Assembly: GCA_023458555.1 (NCBI GenBank)
Contig: JAEWYS010000016.1
Span: forward strand, 62,001-126,000
Source: Bacteroidota bacterium
GTDB lineage: Bacteria; Bacteroidota; Bacteroidia; Cytophagales; Cytophagaceae
Direction of reading: 5' to 3'
Length of the DNA: 64,000 nucleotides
Both the position numbers and the translations under genes were made by a program. The notes beneath the pieces are model-generated. The model worked only from the letters and a program-made list of their open reading frames with translations, had not been told where the DNA came from and did not search any database. Of the stretch, positions 16,801 to 24,225 are shown one piece after another (the stretch's first letter is position 1; every line of letters starts with the position of its first letter).

Positions 16801-17322
16801 TGCGGCTTCCCAGATATAGGTGTTGTTGCCAATATCTGTTCTTTTTACTTCTACATGGTCATTAAAAAGTTTTGGACTTCCGTCTACATCTGTATCAACA
16901 TTGTCATATGATAAGGAGATATGATACGCAAATGCATTGTGGGTTTTTTCATGTTCACCTCCTGATGCATTTTCATCTAAAAAGATTTCCCATGTATCGT
17001 CTTCCCAGTAATAATCTAAAGGATTGGGATGATGGTCATTAAGCACATCGTCAACGATTTCTGCCAGAACATAAAGTTTGTTCGCGTCCCAGGCCAGCTT
17101 AAATCTACCCTCAAAATCTCCCGGAGCCATTGGATTCCCTATCCATAGCTCATCCACCGTGTACCACGGACTGTTGGCCCAGCAGGCATCATCAGCAACA
17201 CCATCAATGACAGGAGCTGTTTTTGCTCTGGGCGCCTGATATTTGGTTTGAGAAAAGCCTGTATTGAGTAGGAAAACGGAAAATAAAAATGCACATGTAA
17301 ATGCTTTGATGTGAAAAGCCAT
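13882..17322 (-). CDS. Secreted multidomain sugar dehydrogenase-like protein with T9SS sorting domain
   Basis: The ATG at 17322 gives 1146 residues with a clear signal peptide (MAFHIKAFTCAFLFSVFLLN); the frame runs 38 codons further up without one. Domains in order: CBM9-like carbohydrate-binding fold (about 28-248), PQQ-dependent glucose/sorbosone dehydrogenase beta-propeller (about 255-595; SEAHNHNGGGLHFG, GLRNPF, VGQERWEEIN), Ig-like domain (about 605-685), PKD-like region (690-790), DNRLRE-type structural domain (about 880-1050), and a C-terminal type IX secretion sorting domain (FRLFPNPADKEMTV, about 1075-1146). It is likely exported to the cell surface and may oxidise sugars or aldoses. 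It has a stand-alone CBM9-like paralogue at 24226-24987. Confidence 0.88.
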   Translation of the reverse strand: MAFHIKAFTCAFLFSVFLLNTGFSQTKYQAPRAKTAPVIDGVADDACWANSPWYTVDELWIGNPMAPGDFEGRFKLAWDANKLYVLAEIVDDVLNDHHPNPLDYYWEDDTWEIFLDENASGGEHEKTHNAFAYHISLSYDNVDTDVDGSPKLFNDHVEVKRTDIGNNTYIWEAAFDVYTDAFVYGNPNNPKATLTEGKMMGFAMAYCDNDGGATRQNFIGSEFIDRPMGQRNIAYQNASVFGKVTLVEDIAPQFTHVQVATGLAHPTAFTIAKDGRIFIAEQAGRVRVIENGQLLSQSVLSISVDQSGDGGLYTERGLIGITLDPDFATNNYMYIFYTAPGNPVRSRVARYTLNGNNAIVSSAQTIIDLDPLSEAHNHNGGGLHFGQDGKLYIATGDNATPANSQNLDNTHGKILRLNPDGSIPSGNPFTSGSDQKKMIWAYGLRNPFTFDIQESTGKIYINDVGQERWEEINDATAAGQNFGWPNEEGMGSVHVNPVFTYPIMGQSECAITGGCFFDPEATNYPVKYKGKYFFMDYCANWIAVLDPATGAKTEVFSNDVASSPIGIDVHPDGNLYYINRGSYHGTGIGSVYKVIYSGNLEPEIHRHPESQQIAESQPVTFSVQATGAVPLNYQWYKDGQAINGASGATYSIAYVLPGHAGEYSVRVSNTYNEVSSEIATLTVTEFNSRPTANITSHEDGILFYGGQQFTFKGTGTDPEDGIIPASNLKWKVDLHHGEHVHDGQFFEGSDTYSYTMSPYGHTETNIWYRVYLIVADAGGLTDTTYIELHPQISTMTFETIPPGLRITIDGQPFNTPLSVEGVVGVLRTFGVPSPQNQSGKGWAFESWSTDRVQNHPITTPGEDTHYLITFKEVPVTEETLIPENDAYVQKSSWTAGDIDTRFGIENPVELRIKNFTLDPDRETYVQFDLSKLNGNKNELISSSLNLYGFVNDIDGGVGDMKVNIYEASSEDWDENTITWRNKPLAGDLITSFTITDYSYQHFTIDVSDFVKGKIANEENLVTLILTVEDEQNINWIVLNSKEAGENVPKLAFTYSELVTSITDFNTKSSLFRLFPNPADKEMTVQLSGQQEATGSIQILDQYSRTITEWQVSSATQRFDISHLDKGMYIVYYRNGSTIETQKLIVK

Positions 17323-17433
17323 ATTGATGTTTATTTTAATGTAACCACAAGTAACAAATCTATCATTGTTTTTGGATAAAACAAAGCGTGAATTGGATAT
17401 TGTGAATAGACGAACTAATCCGGCTAAAGAAAA

Positions 17434-17475
17434 CAAAAAACCTGATTAGTTTACATGTATCGGAGCTAATCAGGT
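17434..17475 (-). terminator. Terminator of the sulfite reductase operon
   Basis: On the minus strand the 10-bp arms 17466-17475 and 17440-17449 form a stem with a 16-nt loop, followed by a T run (A tract 17434-17440 on the plus strand). It directly follows the rhodanese gene. Confidence 0.8.
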
Positions 17476-17504
17476 GATTATTAGTTGGATTTTTTAAGGA
17501 TGAT

Positions 17505-17819
17505 TTAAACATCCAGAGAGTCATCAATTTCTTCCTGCCAGGCAAGAATTCCGCCTCTTAAATTCTGTAAATTGGTAAAACCATAATTTTGTTCAAGAAA
17601 CGTAATGGCATTGGCACTTCTTTTTCCGCTTCTACAGTGCACGACTACTTTTTTATCCTTGCTTATCTTATCAATATTATTGGGTATGGTCTGTAAAGGA
17701 ATTAACTCTCCGCCAAGATTAGCCTGGTCATACTCGGCAGGCTCTCTAACATCAACAAGTTGAAAGTCTGCTTTACTGTCTATTAGTTCCTTAAGTTCCT
17801 GAACACTGATTTCCTGCAT
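17505..17819 (-). CDS. Rhodanese-like domain protein
   Basis: A single rhodanese domain of 104 residues with catalytic C62 in the active loop HCRSGKRS and the start motif VDVREPAEY. Such proteins carry persulfide sulfur or transfer it to cyanide or protein acceptors. It is the last gene of the sulfite reductase-siroheme operon, 6 nt after the precorrin-2 dehydrogenase gene, so a role in sulfane sulfur handling during assimilation is likely. Cytoplasmic, no signal peptide. Confidence 0.92.
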   Translation of the reverse strand: MQEISVQELKELIDSKADFQLVDVREPAEYDQANLGGELIPLQTIPNNIDKISKDKKVVVHCRSGKRSANAITFLEQNYGFTNLQNLRGGILAWQEEIDDSLDV

Positions 17820-17825
17820 GGTATT

Positions 17826-18413
17826 TTAGTTTTTTTTATTGGTAAATATCGATGTTAGTTCGTTCATTTTTTGAACTTTATATTCAAAGTCACCTTTCAG
17901 CCGGTTTCGTATCGATTTGAGATTATGTAACAAATCGTCTATCGAGTCAGGGATGACCTCCTCAAGCAGCTCTCTTATGCGCTTGGTAATAGTGGGAGAC
18001 AATCCGTTGGAAGATATACCGATTTTGAGATCTCCTTTTTTTACTACAGAGCACATATAGAAATCACAAAGCTCAGGAGTATCCGCCACATTCACAATAA
18101 TCCGTTGTGATTTGGCATCCGACCATATCTGATGGTTAAGGGAACGGATACAGGTAGCTGCAATTACAATATCTGCATTGACCAGATCATCCCGCTGGTA
18201 TTCTTTATAAGACAATTTCAAAAAATCCGGATTTTGAAGGGCAAGTTGCTCTATTTCCGGATCTATTTCCGGGGCAACAAGCCTGATGGAGGCATTGGGG
18301 CTATTGGTCCATAGACTGGATATCTTTTCCAGGCCGACCTTACCGCCGCCCACAATGAGAATATGCAGCCGGTCCAAACGTAAAAAAACGGGAAAGAGCA
18401 TATTACCTCGCAT
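17826..18413 (-). CDS. Precorrin-2 dehydrogenase/sirohydrochlorin ferrochelatase (CysG N-terminal domain, Met8-like)
   Basis: The 195-residue protein has the NAD-binding motif VGGGKVGLEK (21-30) and the family segment NVADTPELCDFYMCS followed by KIGISSNGLSPTI. It oxidises precorrin-2 to sirohydrochlorin and inserts iron to make siroheme, the cofactor of the sulfite reductase in the same operon. It lies 14 nt after the methyltransferase gene; these two activities are fused in CysG of enteric bacteria but are separate here. A second Met at codon 5 (18401) is an alternative start. Confidence 0.93.
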   Translation of the reverse strand: MRGNMLFPVFLRLDRLHILIVGGGKVGLEKISSLWTNSPNASIRLVAPEIDPEIEQLALQNPDFLKLSYKEYQRDDLVNADIVIAATCIRSLNHQIWSDAKSQRIIVNVADTPELCDFYMCSVVKKGDLKIGISSNGLSPTITKRIRELLEEVIPDSIDDLLHNLKSIRNRLKGDFEYKVQKMNELTSIFTNKKN

Positions 18414-18427
18414 TGCAGTGATCAGGT

Positions 18428-19207
18428 TTACAGATGACCGTTTGTATCAGTGATATTGATTTGCTCGAGAATGGTTTTGAAGTTGAAAGAAGTGTGCAAT
18501 CTGACAACTTCCCCGATTACAATCACTGCCGGGGAGCCAAGCCCTTCTTCCTTTACAACATCAGTAATGGTAGAGATAGTACCGAATGCAATTCTTTCAT
18601 TATCTCTGGTACCATTCTGAATAATTGCAACGGGCGTATCTTTTTTATTGCATGATTTAAAAATTCCGGTAATCCGTTCCAGATTATTCATACCCATAAG
18701 AATCACTATGGTGGCTGAGGAACGGGCTGCAAGCTCTATATCAGCTGAGAATTGTCCGGATTGAGTTGTACCTGTAATTACCCAGAAACTCTCATTGATG
18801 TGTCTTCTGGTAAGAGGGATTCCCTGCATCTCGGGTACGGCTATTGCACTTGAAATGCCTGGTATGACTACAGTCTCCAGGCCGGCTTCTCTGGCAGCTG
18901 TCATCTCCTCATGTCCTCTGCCAAAGATGAATGGATCTCCACCCTTTAGCCTGACGACATGACCGAAATGTTTTGCATAATCGATAATGAGTTTGTTTAT
19001 GTCGTCCTGACAAAACGCACACTTCCCGGCTTTTTTTCCAACATATACCTTTTCGGACCGGGATGGTGCATATTTGAGTAAGTCCGGATGAACCAGAGCA
19101 TCGTACAGTACGACATCTGCTTCAGCAAGGGCTTTTAAACCTTTTACACTGATTAAATCCGGGTCTCCGGGGCCTGCGCCAAGAAGTGTGAGTCTGGGTT
19201 TTTTCAT
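18428..19207 (-). CDS. cobA: Uroporphyrinogen-III C-methyltransferase
   Basis: This SAM-dependent enzyme (259 residues) methylates uroporphyrinogen III twice to give precorrin-2. It has GAGPGDPDLIS (10-20), the RLKGGDPFIFGRG substrate-loop motif and VIPGISSAIA. Its start overlaps the stop of the sulfite reductase gene by 4 nt, and the precorrin-2 dehydrogenase follows, so the operon makes its own siroheme. No cobalamin genes are near, which supports a siroheme role. Confidence 0.95.
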   Translation of the reverse strand: MKKPRLTLLGAGPGDPDLISVKGLKALAEADVVLYDALVHPDLLKYAPSRSEKVYVGKKAGKCAFCQDDINKLIIDYAKHFGHVVRLKGGDPFIFGRGHEEMTAAREAGLETVVIPGISSAIAVPEMQGIPLTRRHINESFWVITGTTQSGQFSADIELAARSSATIVILMGMNNLERITGIFKSCNKKDTPVAIIQNGTRDNERIAFGTISTITDVVKEEGLGSPAVIVIGEVVRLHTSFNFKTILEQINITDTNGHL

Positions 19208-21342
19208 GCAATAGAGCTTTGAACAAGCTGACTCTGACGGTATTTGTGTACTGTTTCAAGAAAACGGGCAGCCTGTGCAGTGTATAACAGGGCAAAATCC
19301 CTGCTTGGTTCATTTTTATTGATTTGTAATACCTGTTCTTCAAAAGATTCACCGCCAGTGAAGCTGTCCTTGTTAGCAAGGTGGCTGTCAAAATCCTGAA
19401 GAATCTTTATTTGTGTATTGCAATTGATGTTTTCGCTTATGAGCAACGCTTTTGCTCCGGTTATAAATGTATTGTAGGCATGATAAATTGCGTCTGCGAA
19501 TGACTCGTTTTCCAACGCTTTTTGTGCCCAGCCAAACTTTTCATCGGTATCCTGAATCAGTGTAGCAACAAGGTCAACCATGGCTCCGGCGCATTCGCCG
19601 ACACCGATTGCTTTAATATATTGCTCGTTGTGCCCCCAGTCAACAAAATCTTCCTCCGAAACGGTTTCCAGATCTGTAAAAGGCTTTAACAGCTTAAAGA
19701 AGTATAGCTTATCGCTCTCAATTTGTCTGCGGTAGTAGTTGTGGTAGTACTCATTGTCTTCCGCATAGTTTTCATAATCCCGGATTAATTCGCGAAAAGC
19801 ATCAGGAACTCTTTTGGAAGGAAGTTTGATTATCTTATCGGCGATAAGTCCGTTTCCGTCATGGCCGATACCACCGCCCAGCATTAGCTGCATGGCTGGC
19901 AGTACGTGGTTGCCTTTTTTAATAGACATACCATGAAAGCCGATGCTGGCAATAGAATGCTGTCCACAACCGTTCATACAGCCGCTGATTTTGATTTTTA
20001 TATCATTGTTGTATATAAGGTCGGGAAATTCTTCCTTGATGATCCGCTCCAGTTCTACTGCAAGCCCGGTACTGCTGGCTATGCCCAGATTACAGGTATC
20101 GGTTCCCGGACAGGCTGTGATATCAGCCGTGCTGTCAAAGCCTGGTTCGGCTAAGCCGATTTCATACAACTCGTTATATAAGGCTGGTAATGCTTCAGGG
20201 TGGACAAACCGGAGCAATAGGCCCTGATTGATGGTAATGCGGATGTCATTTGAGGCATATTTTTTAGCAATCTGTGCAAAGCGCCGGATTTTGTCAGTTG
20301 GTATATCCCCCAGCAGGATTCTCAGCTGAACGGCGTAAAAGCCTTTTTGCTTTTGTTCGAATACATTAGTTTTTCTGAATCTTTCATAAGCTTCCTGATC
20401 AATTGGAGCAACGTATTCAAAGGTGCCCTGAGGAATCTGATATTCGCCCAGAATATCTCTGTCAATCTGATGGCTTTTTGATTTCAGGGCTATACGCTCC
20501 TGTTCAACAAGGCGTATAAACTCCTCCAGTCCAAGACTGTTAATGAGATACTTCATACGGGCTTTATTCCGCCGCGTGCGTTCTCCGTAGCGGTCAAAAA
20601 CTCTCAGAACTGCCTCGTTGTATGGTATGGTTTGATCTTCAGGCAGAAATTCATGGGCAAGATAAGCATGGAATTCCTGTGCTCCGAGCCCGCCGCCAAG
20701 CAGCACTTTGAATCCGCGAACTTCTTTGCCGTTTTCTACCCGGACTTTGGGGATAAAGCCAAGGTCATTGATAAATGAGAAGGCGGAATCCTGGTCACTG
20801 GAAGAAAAAGATACCTTGAACTTACGCCCCATCTCCTGACAAACCGGATTTCTAAGGAAATAGCGGAAGTGTTCATACACATACGGGCTCACGTCAAATG
20901 GCTCCAGCGGATCAATGCCGGCCACAGGAGATCCGGTCATATTACGGACGGTATTGCCGCAGGCCTCTCTGGTTGTAACTCCGAGCTCTTCCAGCTTAGC
21001 CCATACTTTAGGTGCATTTTCCAGCTTGACATAGTGAATTTGTATATCCTGTCTGGTCGTAAGATGGAGGTTGCCGGAAGCATATTCATCTGAAATATCA
21101 GCAATGCGAACCAGCTGCTCAGGAGTTACTTTGCCGAATGGCAGCTTAATCCGTATCATCTGTACACCTTCCTGGCGCTGCCCATAGATTCCTCTGGCAA
21201 GACGGAAAGCCCGGAACTTTTCACTGTCAATCAGACCGAGACGGAATGAATTGATTTTGGATTGTAGTTCGACAATATCATGCCGGGCTGCTGATGAGAT
21301 GCTGTCTGATAATTCTAGCTGATGTGTTATCTTATTACTCAT
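19204..21342 (-). CDS. Siroheme sulfite/nitrite reductase with C-terminal HEPN domain
   Basis: The protein has two ferredoxin-like/siroheme half domains with NLHLTTRQDIQ and cluster ligands C411-x5-C417 and C455-x3-C459 (ACPGTDTCNLG, SGCMNGCGQ). It reduces sulfite to sulfide (or nitrite to ammonia) with a [4Fe-4S]-siroheme centre. About 150 residues after the catalytic part form an extra helical domain (from about 560) that looks like a HEPN domain. I chose the ATG at 21342 (712 residues); the frame extends to a TTG at 21375 inside the leader terminator. Neighbouring siroheme and APS reductase genes favour sulfite as substrate. Its leader carries a candidate attenuator. Confidence 0.92.
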   Translation of the reverse strand: MSNKITHQLELSDSISSAARHDIVELQSKINSFRLGLIDSEKFRAFRLARGIYGQRQEGVQMIRIKLPFGKVTPEQLVRIADISDEYASGNLHLTTRQDIQIHYVKLENAPKVWAKLEELGVTTREACGNTVRNMTGSPVAGIDPLEPFDVSPYVYEHFRYFLRNPVCQEMGRKFKVSFSSSDQDSAFSFINDLGFIPKVRVENGKEVRGFKVLLGGGLGAQEFHAYLAHEFLPEDQTIPYNEAVLRVFDRYGERTRRNKARMKYLINSLGLEEFIRLVEQERIALKSKSHQIDRDILGEYQIPQGTFEYVAPIDQEAYERFRKTNVFEQKQKGFYAVQLRILLGDIPTDKIRRFAQIAKKYASNDIRITINQGLLLRFVHPEALPALYNELYEIGLAEPGFDSTADITACPGTDTCNLGIASSTGLAVELERIIKEEFPDLIYNNDIKIKISGCMNGCGQHSIASIGFHGMSIKKGNHVLPAMQLMLGGGIGHDGNGLIADKIIKLPSKRVPDAFRELIRDYENYAEDNEYYHNYYRRQIESDKLYFFKLLKPFTDLETVSEEDFVDWGHNEQYIKAIGVGECAGAMVDLVATLIQDTDEKFGWAQKALENESFADAIYHAYNTFITGAKALLISENINCNTQIKILQDFDSHLANKDSFTGGESFEEQVLQINKNEPSRDFALLYTAQAARFLETVHKYRQSQLVQSSIA

Positions 21343-21373
21343 AAGTAGATAATGATTTCCCAGTTCGTTTAAC

Positions 21374-21402
21374 AAAAAAGCCTTTCTTTATCCTGAAAGG
21401 CC
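21374..21402 (-). terminator. Intrinsic terminator inside the sulfite reductase leader
   Basis: On the minus strand arms 21395-21401 and 21380-21386 (GCCTTTC/GAAAGGC) form a 7-bp stem, extendable by a G-U pair, with an 8-nt loop and six T residues (21374-21379). It ends 31 nt before the ATG at 21342. No gene lies upstream on this strand, so it can only stop the operon's own leader. Confidence 0.8.
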
Positions 21403-21520
21403 TCGTTACATTCTAATATTTGTTAATAATATAGCCTTCCTCACTGGTTACTTATACTGCAACAAGGGCTGTCGTAAACTGGATAAAAAGGCATATAAGT
21501 CATTTCTGTAAAAGAGTCAA
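21374..21520 (-). promoter_or_regulatory. Candidate attenuator or riboswitch leader with antiterminator
   Basis: The leader segment 21481-21492 (GCCTTTTTATCC on the minus strand) is complementary to 21380-21393, the loop and 3' arm of the terminator: 5 plus 7 bp with a 2-nt bulge. The two folds are mutually exclusive, as in attenuators. A further 7-bp helix (21494-21500 with 21450-21456, ACTTATA/TATAAGT) encloses the antiterminator strand. The region 21403-21480 would hold the sensor. It does not match a SAM-II, cobalamin or T-box motif that I can recognise. Confidence 0.6.
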
Positions 21521-21526
21521 CAAGAA

Positions 21527-21558
21527 CAAATATATGAAAATTTTTTATTTAAAACAAT
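21527..21558 (-). promoter_or_regulatory. Candidate promoter of the sulfite reductase operon
   Basis: TATATTTG (21527-21534, minus strand) matches the Bacteroidota -7 box, with ATTG (21555-21558) 20 nt upstream. The start would be near 21520, giving a leader of about 178 nt. Confidence 0.5.
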
Positions 21559-21679
21559 TGTCAAAATTAAATTTTGGATATTTTTAATATTACTCCATTG
21601 TTCAAAATTAAATTCTGTGTTTGTTTCTCAGGAAAAATTTTTTGCCGTAAATTTGATTACTGAGCGTATTAAATTTTAA

Positions 21680-21710
21680 TTTTTCTTTACATAAAGTTGA
21701 AATAGATTTG
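21680..21710 (+). promoter_or_regulatory. Candidate promoter of osmC-metZ
   Basis: TAGATTTG (21703-21710) matches TAnnTTTG, with a T-rich -33 region (21680-21683) 19 nt upstream. The osmC ATG is 22 nt after the -7 box, so this leader would be short, unlike that of the divergent operon. Confidence 0.45.
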
Positions 21711-21731
21711 CTCAGGTAAAATATTTTAAGC

Positions 21732-22148
21732 ATGCAAATTAAACTTCAGCAAGACGGTAACAGCTTTCATTTTGTGGCTCAAAATGAGCAGAATAATGAG
21801 GTGCATATAGATGCCTCTCCGGCAATCGGCGGTAAAAATATGGGAGCCAGACCTATGGAACTACTGATCATGGGACTTGGCGGATGCAGCGCCATTGACG
21901 TAATCAATATCCTGAAAAAACAAAAGATAGAGGTTGAAGGAATGCAGATTGAAATTGATGCAGAGAGGGAGCCGGATGCCATACCTTCCTTATTTCAGAA
22001 GATTCATGTCGTTTTCATTTTTAAGGGGACAATAGATGCAGCTAAAGCTGAAAGAGCCGTTGCTCTTTCTATGGATAAATACTGTTCGGTTGCCAAGACC
22101 CTGGAGAAGACTGCCAAGATTACGAGCAGCATACGGATAGAAGCATAA
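21732..22148 (+). CDS. OsmC family peroxiredoxin-like protein
   Basis: The 138-residue protein has the two redox cysteines of the OsmC/Ohr fold, C52 in LGGCSAIDV and C118 in DKYCSVAK. OsmC-type proteins reduce organic hydroperoxides with thiols, and the YhfA-like branch is often found with sulfur metabolism genes. It is 10 nt upstream of metZ and divergent from the sulfite reductase operon, which points to a link with thiol or persulfide chemistry. The exact substrate is unknown. Confidence 0.9.
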   Translation: MQIKLQQDGNSFHFVAQNEQNNEVHIDASPAIGGKNMGARPMELLIMGLGGCSAIDVINILKKQKIEVEGMQIEIDAEREPDAIPSLFQKIHVVFIFKGTIDAAKAERAVALSMDKYCSVAKTLEKTAKITSSIRIEA

Positions 22149-22158
22149 AATTAGTAAC

Positions 22159-23340
22159 ATGGGAAAGTATTCAAACTTTGAAACCAACGCCATCAGGCTG
22201 CAGACCGATAAAACCGGCAACAGAGAGCATACGGTGCCTTTATATATGACTTCCAGCTTTGTGTTTGAGGACGCAGAACAGGCAAGAGCGTTATTTGCGG
22301 ATGAAATACAAGGCAACATTTATACACGGTTTTCCAATCCGAATACAACGGAATTTATCGAAAAAATGTGTGCGCTCGAGGGAGCTGAGGATGGCTTTGC
22401 ATCAGCCTCGGGAATGTCTGCCGTATTTTGCAGCATGGCCGCTTTCCTGAAAGCGGGTGATCATCTGATTGTATGTAAATCCGTTTTTGGATCAACAATT
22501 CAGATTGTTACGCAGATTTTACCAAAGTGGGGGATAACGTATTCCTTTGCAGAGATCACCCGGCCTGAAAGCTGGGAAGAATTGATTCAGGACAATACAA
22601 AAATGTTTCTGGTAGAGACGCCTTCCAACCCCACACTGGATCTGATTGATCTGGAGTGGCTGGCTAAGCTCTGCAAAAAAAGAAATATTCTTCTAAATGT
22701 AGATAATTGTTTTGCAACACCTTATTTACAGCAGCCGCTCAAATTCGGAGCAGATCTGGTAAGTCATTCAGCCACGAAGTTTATTGATGGACAGGGACGT
22801 GCTATAGGCGGTATTATACTTGGCTCAAAGGAATTAATAAAAGAAGTTCGTTTCTTTAGCCGCCATACCGGTCCGGCGATGTCTCCGTTTAATGCCTGGA
22901 TTTTTTCCAAAAGTCTGGAAACACTGGCCGTAAGAATGGACCGGCATTGTGATAATGCCCTGAAGCTTGCGCAATATCTTGAAAGTCATGAAGAAATAGA
23001 ATTGGTGAAATATCCTTTTCTGCCTTCTTTCCCTCAATATGAGCTTGCAAAAAAACAAATGAAAGCAGGCGGGGCTATTGTAACCTTCTATGTAAAAGGC
23101 GGCCTGGAAAGAGGAAGAAAGCTATTGAATTCTGTCAGAATGATTTCGCACAGCGCTAACCTTGGTGATTCCAGAACGATTATTACTCACCCTGCATCTA
23201 CTACACACTCCAAACTTACAGAGGAAGACAGAACATCTGTCGGGATTCTTCCCGGGCTTATCAGAGTGTCTGCCGGGCTTGAGCATATTGATGATATTAT
23301 CAGTGATATCGAACAGGCCCTGAAGGTATCAAAAAACTAA
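22159..23340 (+). CDS. metZ: O-succinylhomoserine sulfhydrylase (Cys/Met metabolism PLP enzyme)
   Basis: The 393-residue PLP enzyme carries the cofactor lysine K207 in SHSATKFIDGQGR; the GQGR ending is typical of MetZ-type sulfhydrylases. Further family marks are YTRFSNPN, ASGMSAVF and the end motif GLEHIDDI. It would join sulfide, made by the reductase operon next door, to an activated homoserine to form homocysteine. A cystathionine gamma-synthase role is the main alternative and cannot be excluded by eye. Confidence 0.88.
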   Translation: MGKYSNFETNAIRLQTDKTGNREHTVPLYMTSSFVFEDAEQARALFADEIQGNIYTRFSNPNTTEFIEKMCALEGAEDGFASASGMSAVFCSMAAFLKAGDHLIVCKSVFGSTIQIVTQILPKWGITYSFAEITRPESWEELIQDNTKMFLVETPSNPTLDLIDLEWLAKLCKKRNILLNVDNCFATPYLQQPLKFGADLVSHSATKFIDGQGRAIGGIILGSKELIKEVRFFSRHTGPAMSPFNAWIFSKSLETLAVRMDRHCDNALKLAQYLESHEEIELVKYPFLPSFPQYELAKKQMKAGGAIVTFYVKGGLERGRKLLNSVRMISHSANLGDSRTIITHPASTTHSKLTEEDRTSVGILPGLIRVSAGLEHIDDIISDIEQALKVSKN

Positions 23341-23343
23341 AAA

Positions 23344-23374
23344 TTTCAGAATATCTTAAAAAGAGCTAGTTTTG
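23344..23374 (+). promoter_or_regulatory. Candidate promoter of fabI
   Basis: TTTC (23344-23347), 19 nt, then TAGTTTTG (23367-23374) fits the Bacteroidota consensus; the fabI ATG is 31 nt further on. Confidence 0.5.
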
Positions 23375-23405
23375 GCTTCTTAGAGAACACTTAAAAGTAG
23401 AAATA

Positions 23406-24218
23406 ATGGCATATAATCTTCTTAAAGGAAAGAAAGGTATCATTTTCGGGGCATTGGATGAGAATTCAATTGCATGGAAAGTCGCTCTTCAGGCGAAAGA
23501 AGAAGGTGCGGAGTTTACCCTTACCAATGCGCCGATCGCTATGAGAATGGGGGAAATTAACAAGCTCGCAGAACAGTGTGGCTCTGTGGTAATTCCTGCT
23601 GATGCAACTTCGATAGAAGATCTTGAAAGCTTATTTGATAAATCTCTTGAAGCGCTTGGCGGAAAAATTGACTTTGTTCTGCATTCCATAGGAATGAGTC
23701 CGAATGTCCGAAAAGGTCGTGAATACGGAGATCTTAACTACGAGTGGTTTTTAAAAACGCTTGATATATCCGCCCTTTCTTTCCACAAAGTCATGCAGGT
23801 GGCTGAGAAGAAAGATGCTATGAATGAGTGGGGATCAATTGTAGCGCTTACCTATATTGCAGCTCAGAGAAGCTTTCCGGATTATTCAGATATGGCAGAG
23901 GCCAAAGCTACCCTTGAATCTATCGCAAGAAGTTATGGCTATCGTTTTGCCAGAACGAAGAAGGTGCGTGTAAATACTATTTCGCAAAGCCCGACAGTGA
24001 CAACCGCAGGAAAAGGTATTTCCGGATTTAACGCGTTTATGGACTTTGCTGAGAAAATGTCACCGCTTGGAAATGCTTCAGCTGAAGAGTGTGCATCGTA
24101 TGTAATTAGTCTGTTCTCGGATTTTACGAGAAAAGTTACCATGCAGAACCTATACCATGATGGCGGGTTCTCTTCAACCGGTATTACTCAGGAGTTAATT
24201 GAAAGTTTATCCCGTTAA
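23406..24218 (+). CDS. fabI: Enoyl-[acyl-carrier-protein] reductase
   Basis: The 270-residue protein is an SDR enzyme of the FabI group, which carries out the last reduction in each fatty acid elongation cycle with NADH. The N-terminal cofactor segment IIFGALDENSIAWKVA and the catalytic set Y150-x9-Y160-x6-K167 are present, as is HSIGMSP in place of the usual HSIGFAP. The segment near Y160 (SFPDYSDMAEAKA) differs somewhat from the enteric NYNVMGLAKA. Its stop is 8 nt before the start of the following secreted protein gene. Confidence 0.92.
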   Translation: MAYNLLKGKKGIIFGALDENSIAWKVALQAKEEGAEFTLTNAPIAMRMGEINKLAEQCGSVVIPADATSIEDLESLFDKSLEALGGKIDFVLHSIGMSPNVRKGREYGDLNYEWFLKTLDISALSFHKVMQVAEKKDAMNEWGSIVALTYIAAQRSFPDYSDMAEAKATLESIARSYGYRFARTKKVRVNTISQSPTVTTAGKGISGFNAFMDFAEKMSPLGNASAEECASYVISLFSDFTRKVTMQNLYHDGGFSSTGITQELIESLSR

Positions 24219-24225
24219 GCAGCAT

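Noticed and set aside
17323..17436. 38 extra codons before the sugar dehydrogenase-like protein
   Set aside because: They would hide the signal peptide that begins at 17322, and such a cargo must be exported.
21403..21520. SAM-II or cobalamin riboswitch in the sulfite reductase leader
   Set aside because: The expected conserved motifs of these aptamers were not found. The attenuator fold stands on its own evidence.
24199..24225. Longer N-terminus for the CBM9-like protein, overlapping fabI
   Set aside because: The start at 24226 gives a proper signal peptide; the longer form places charged residues before it and overlaps the fabI stop.
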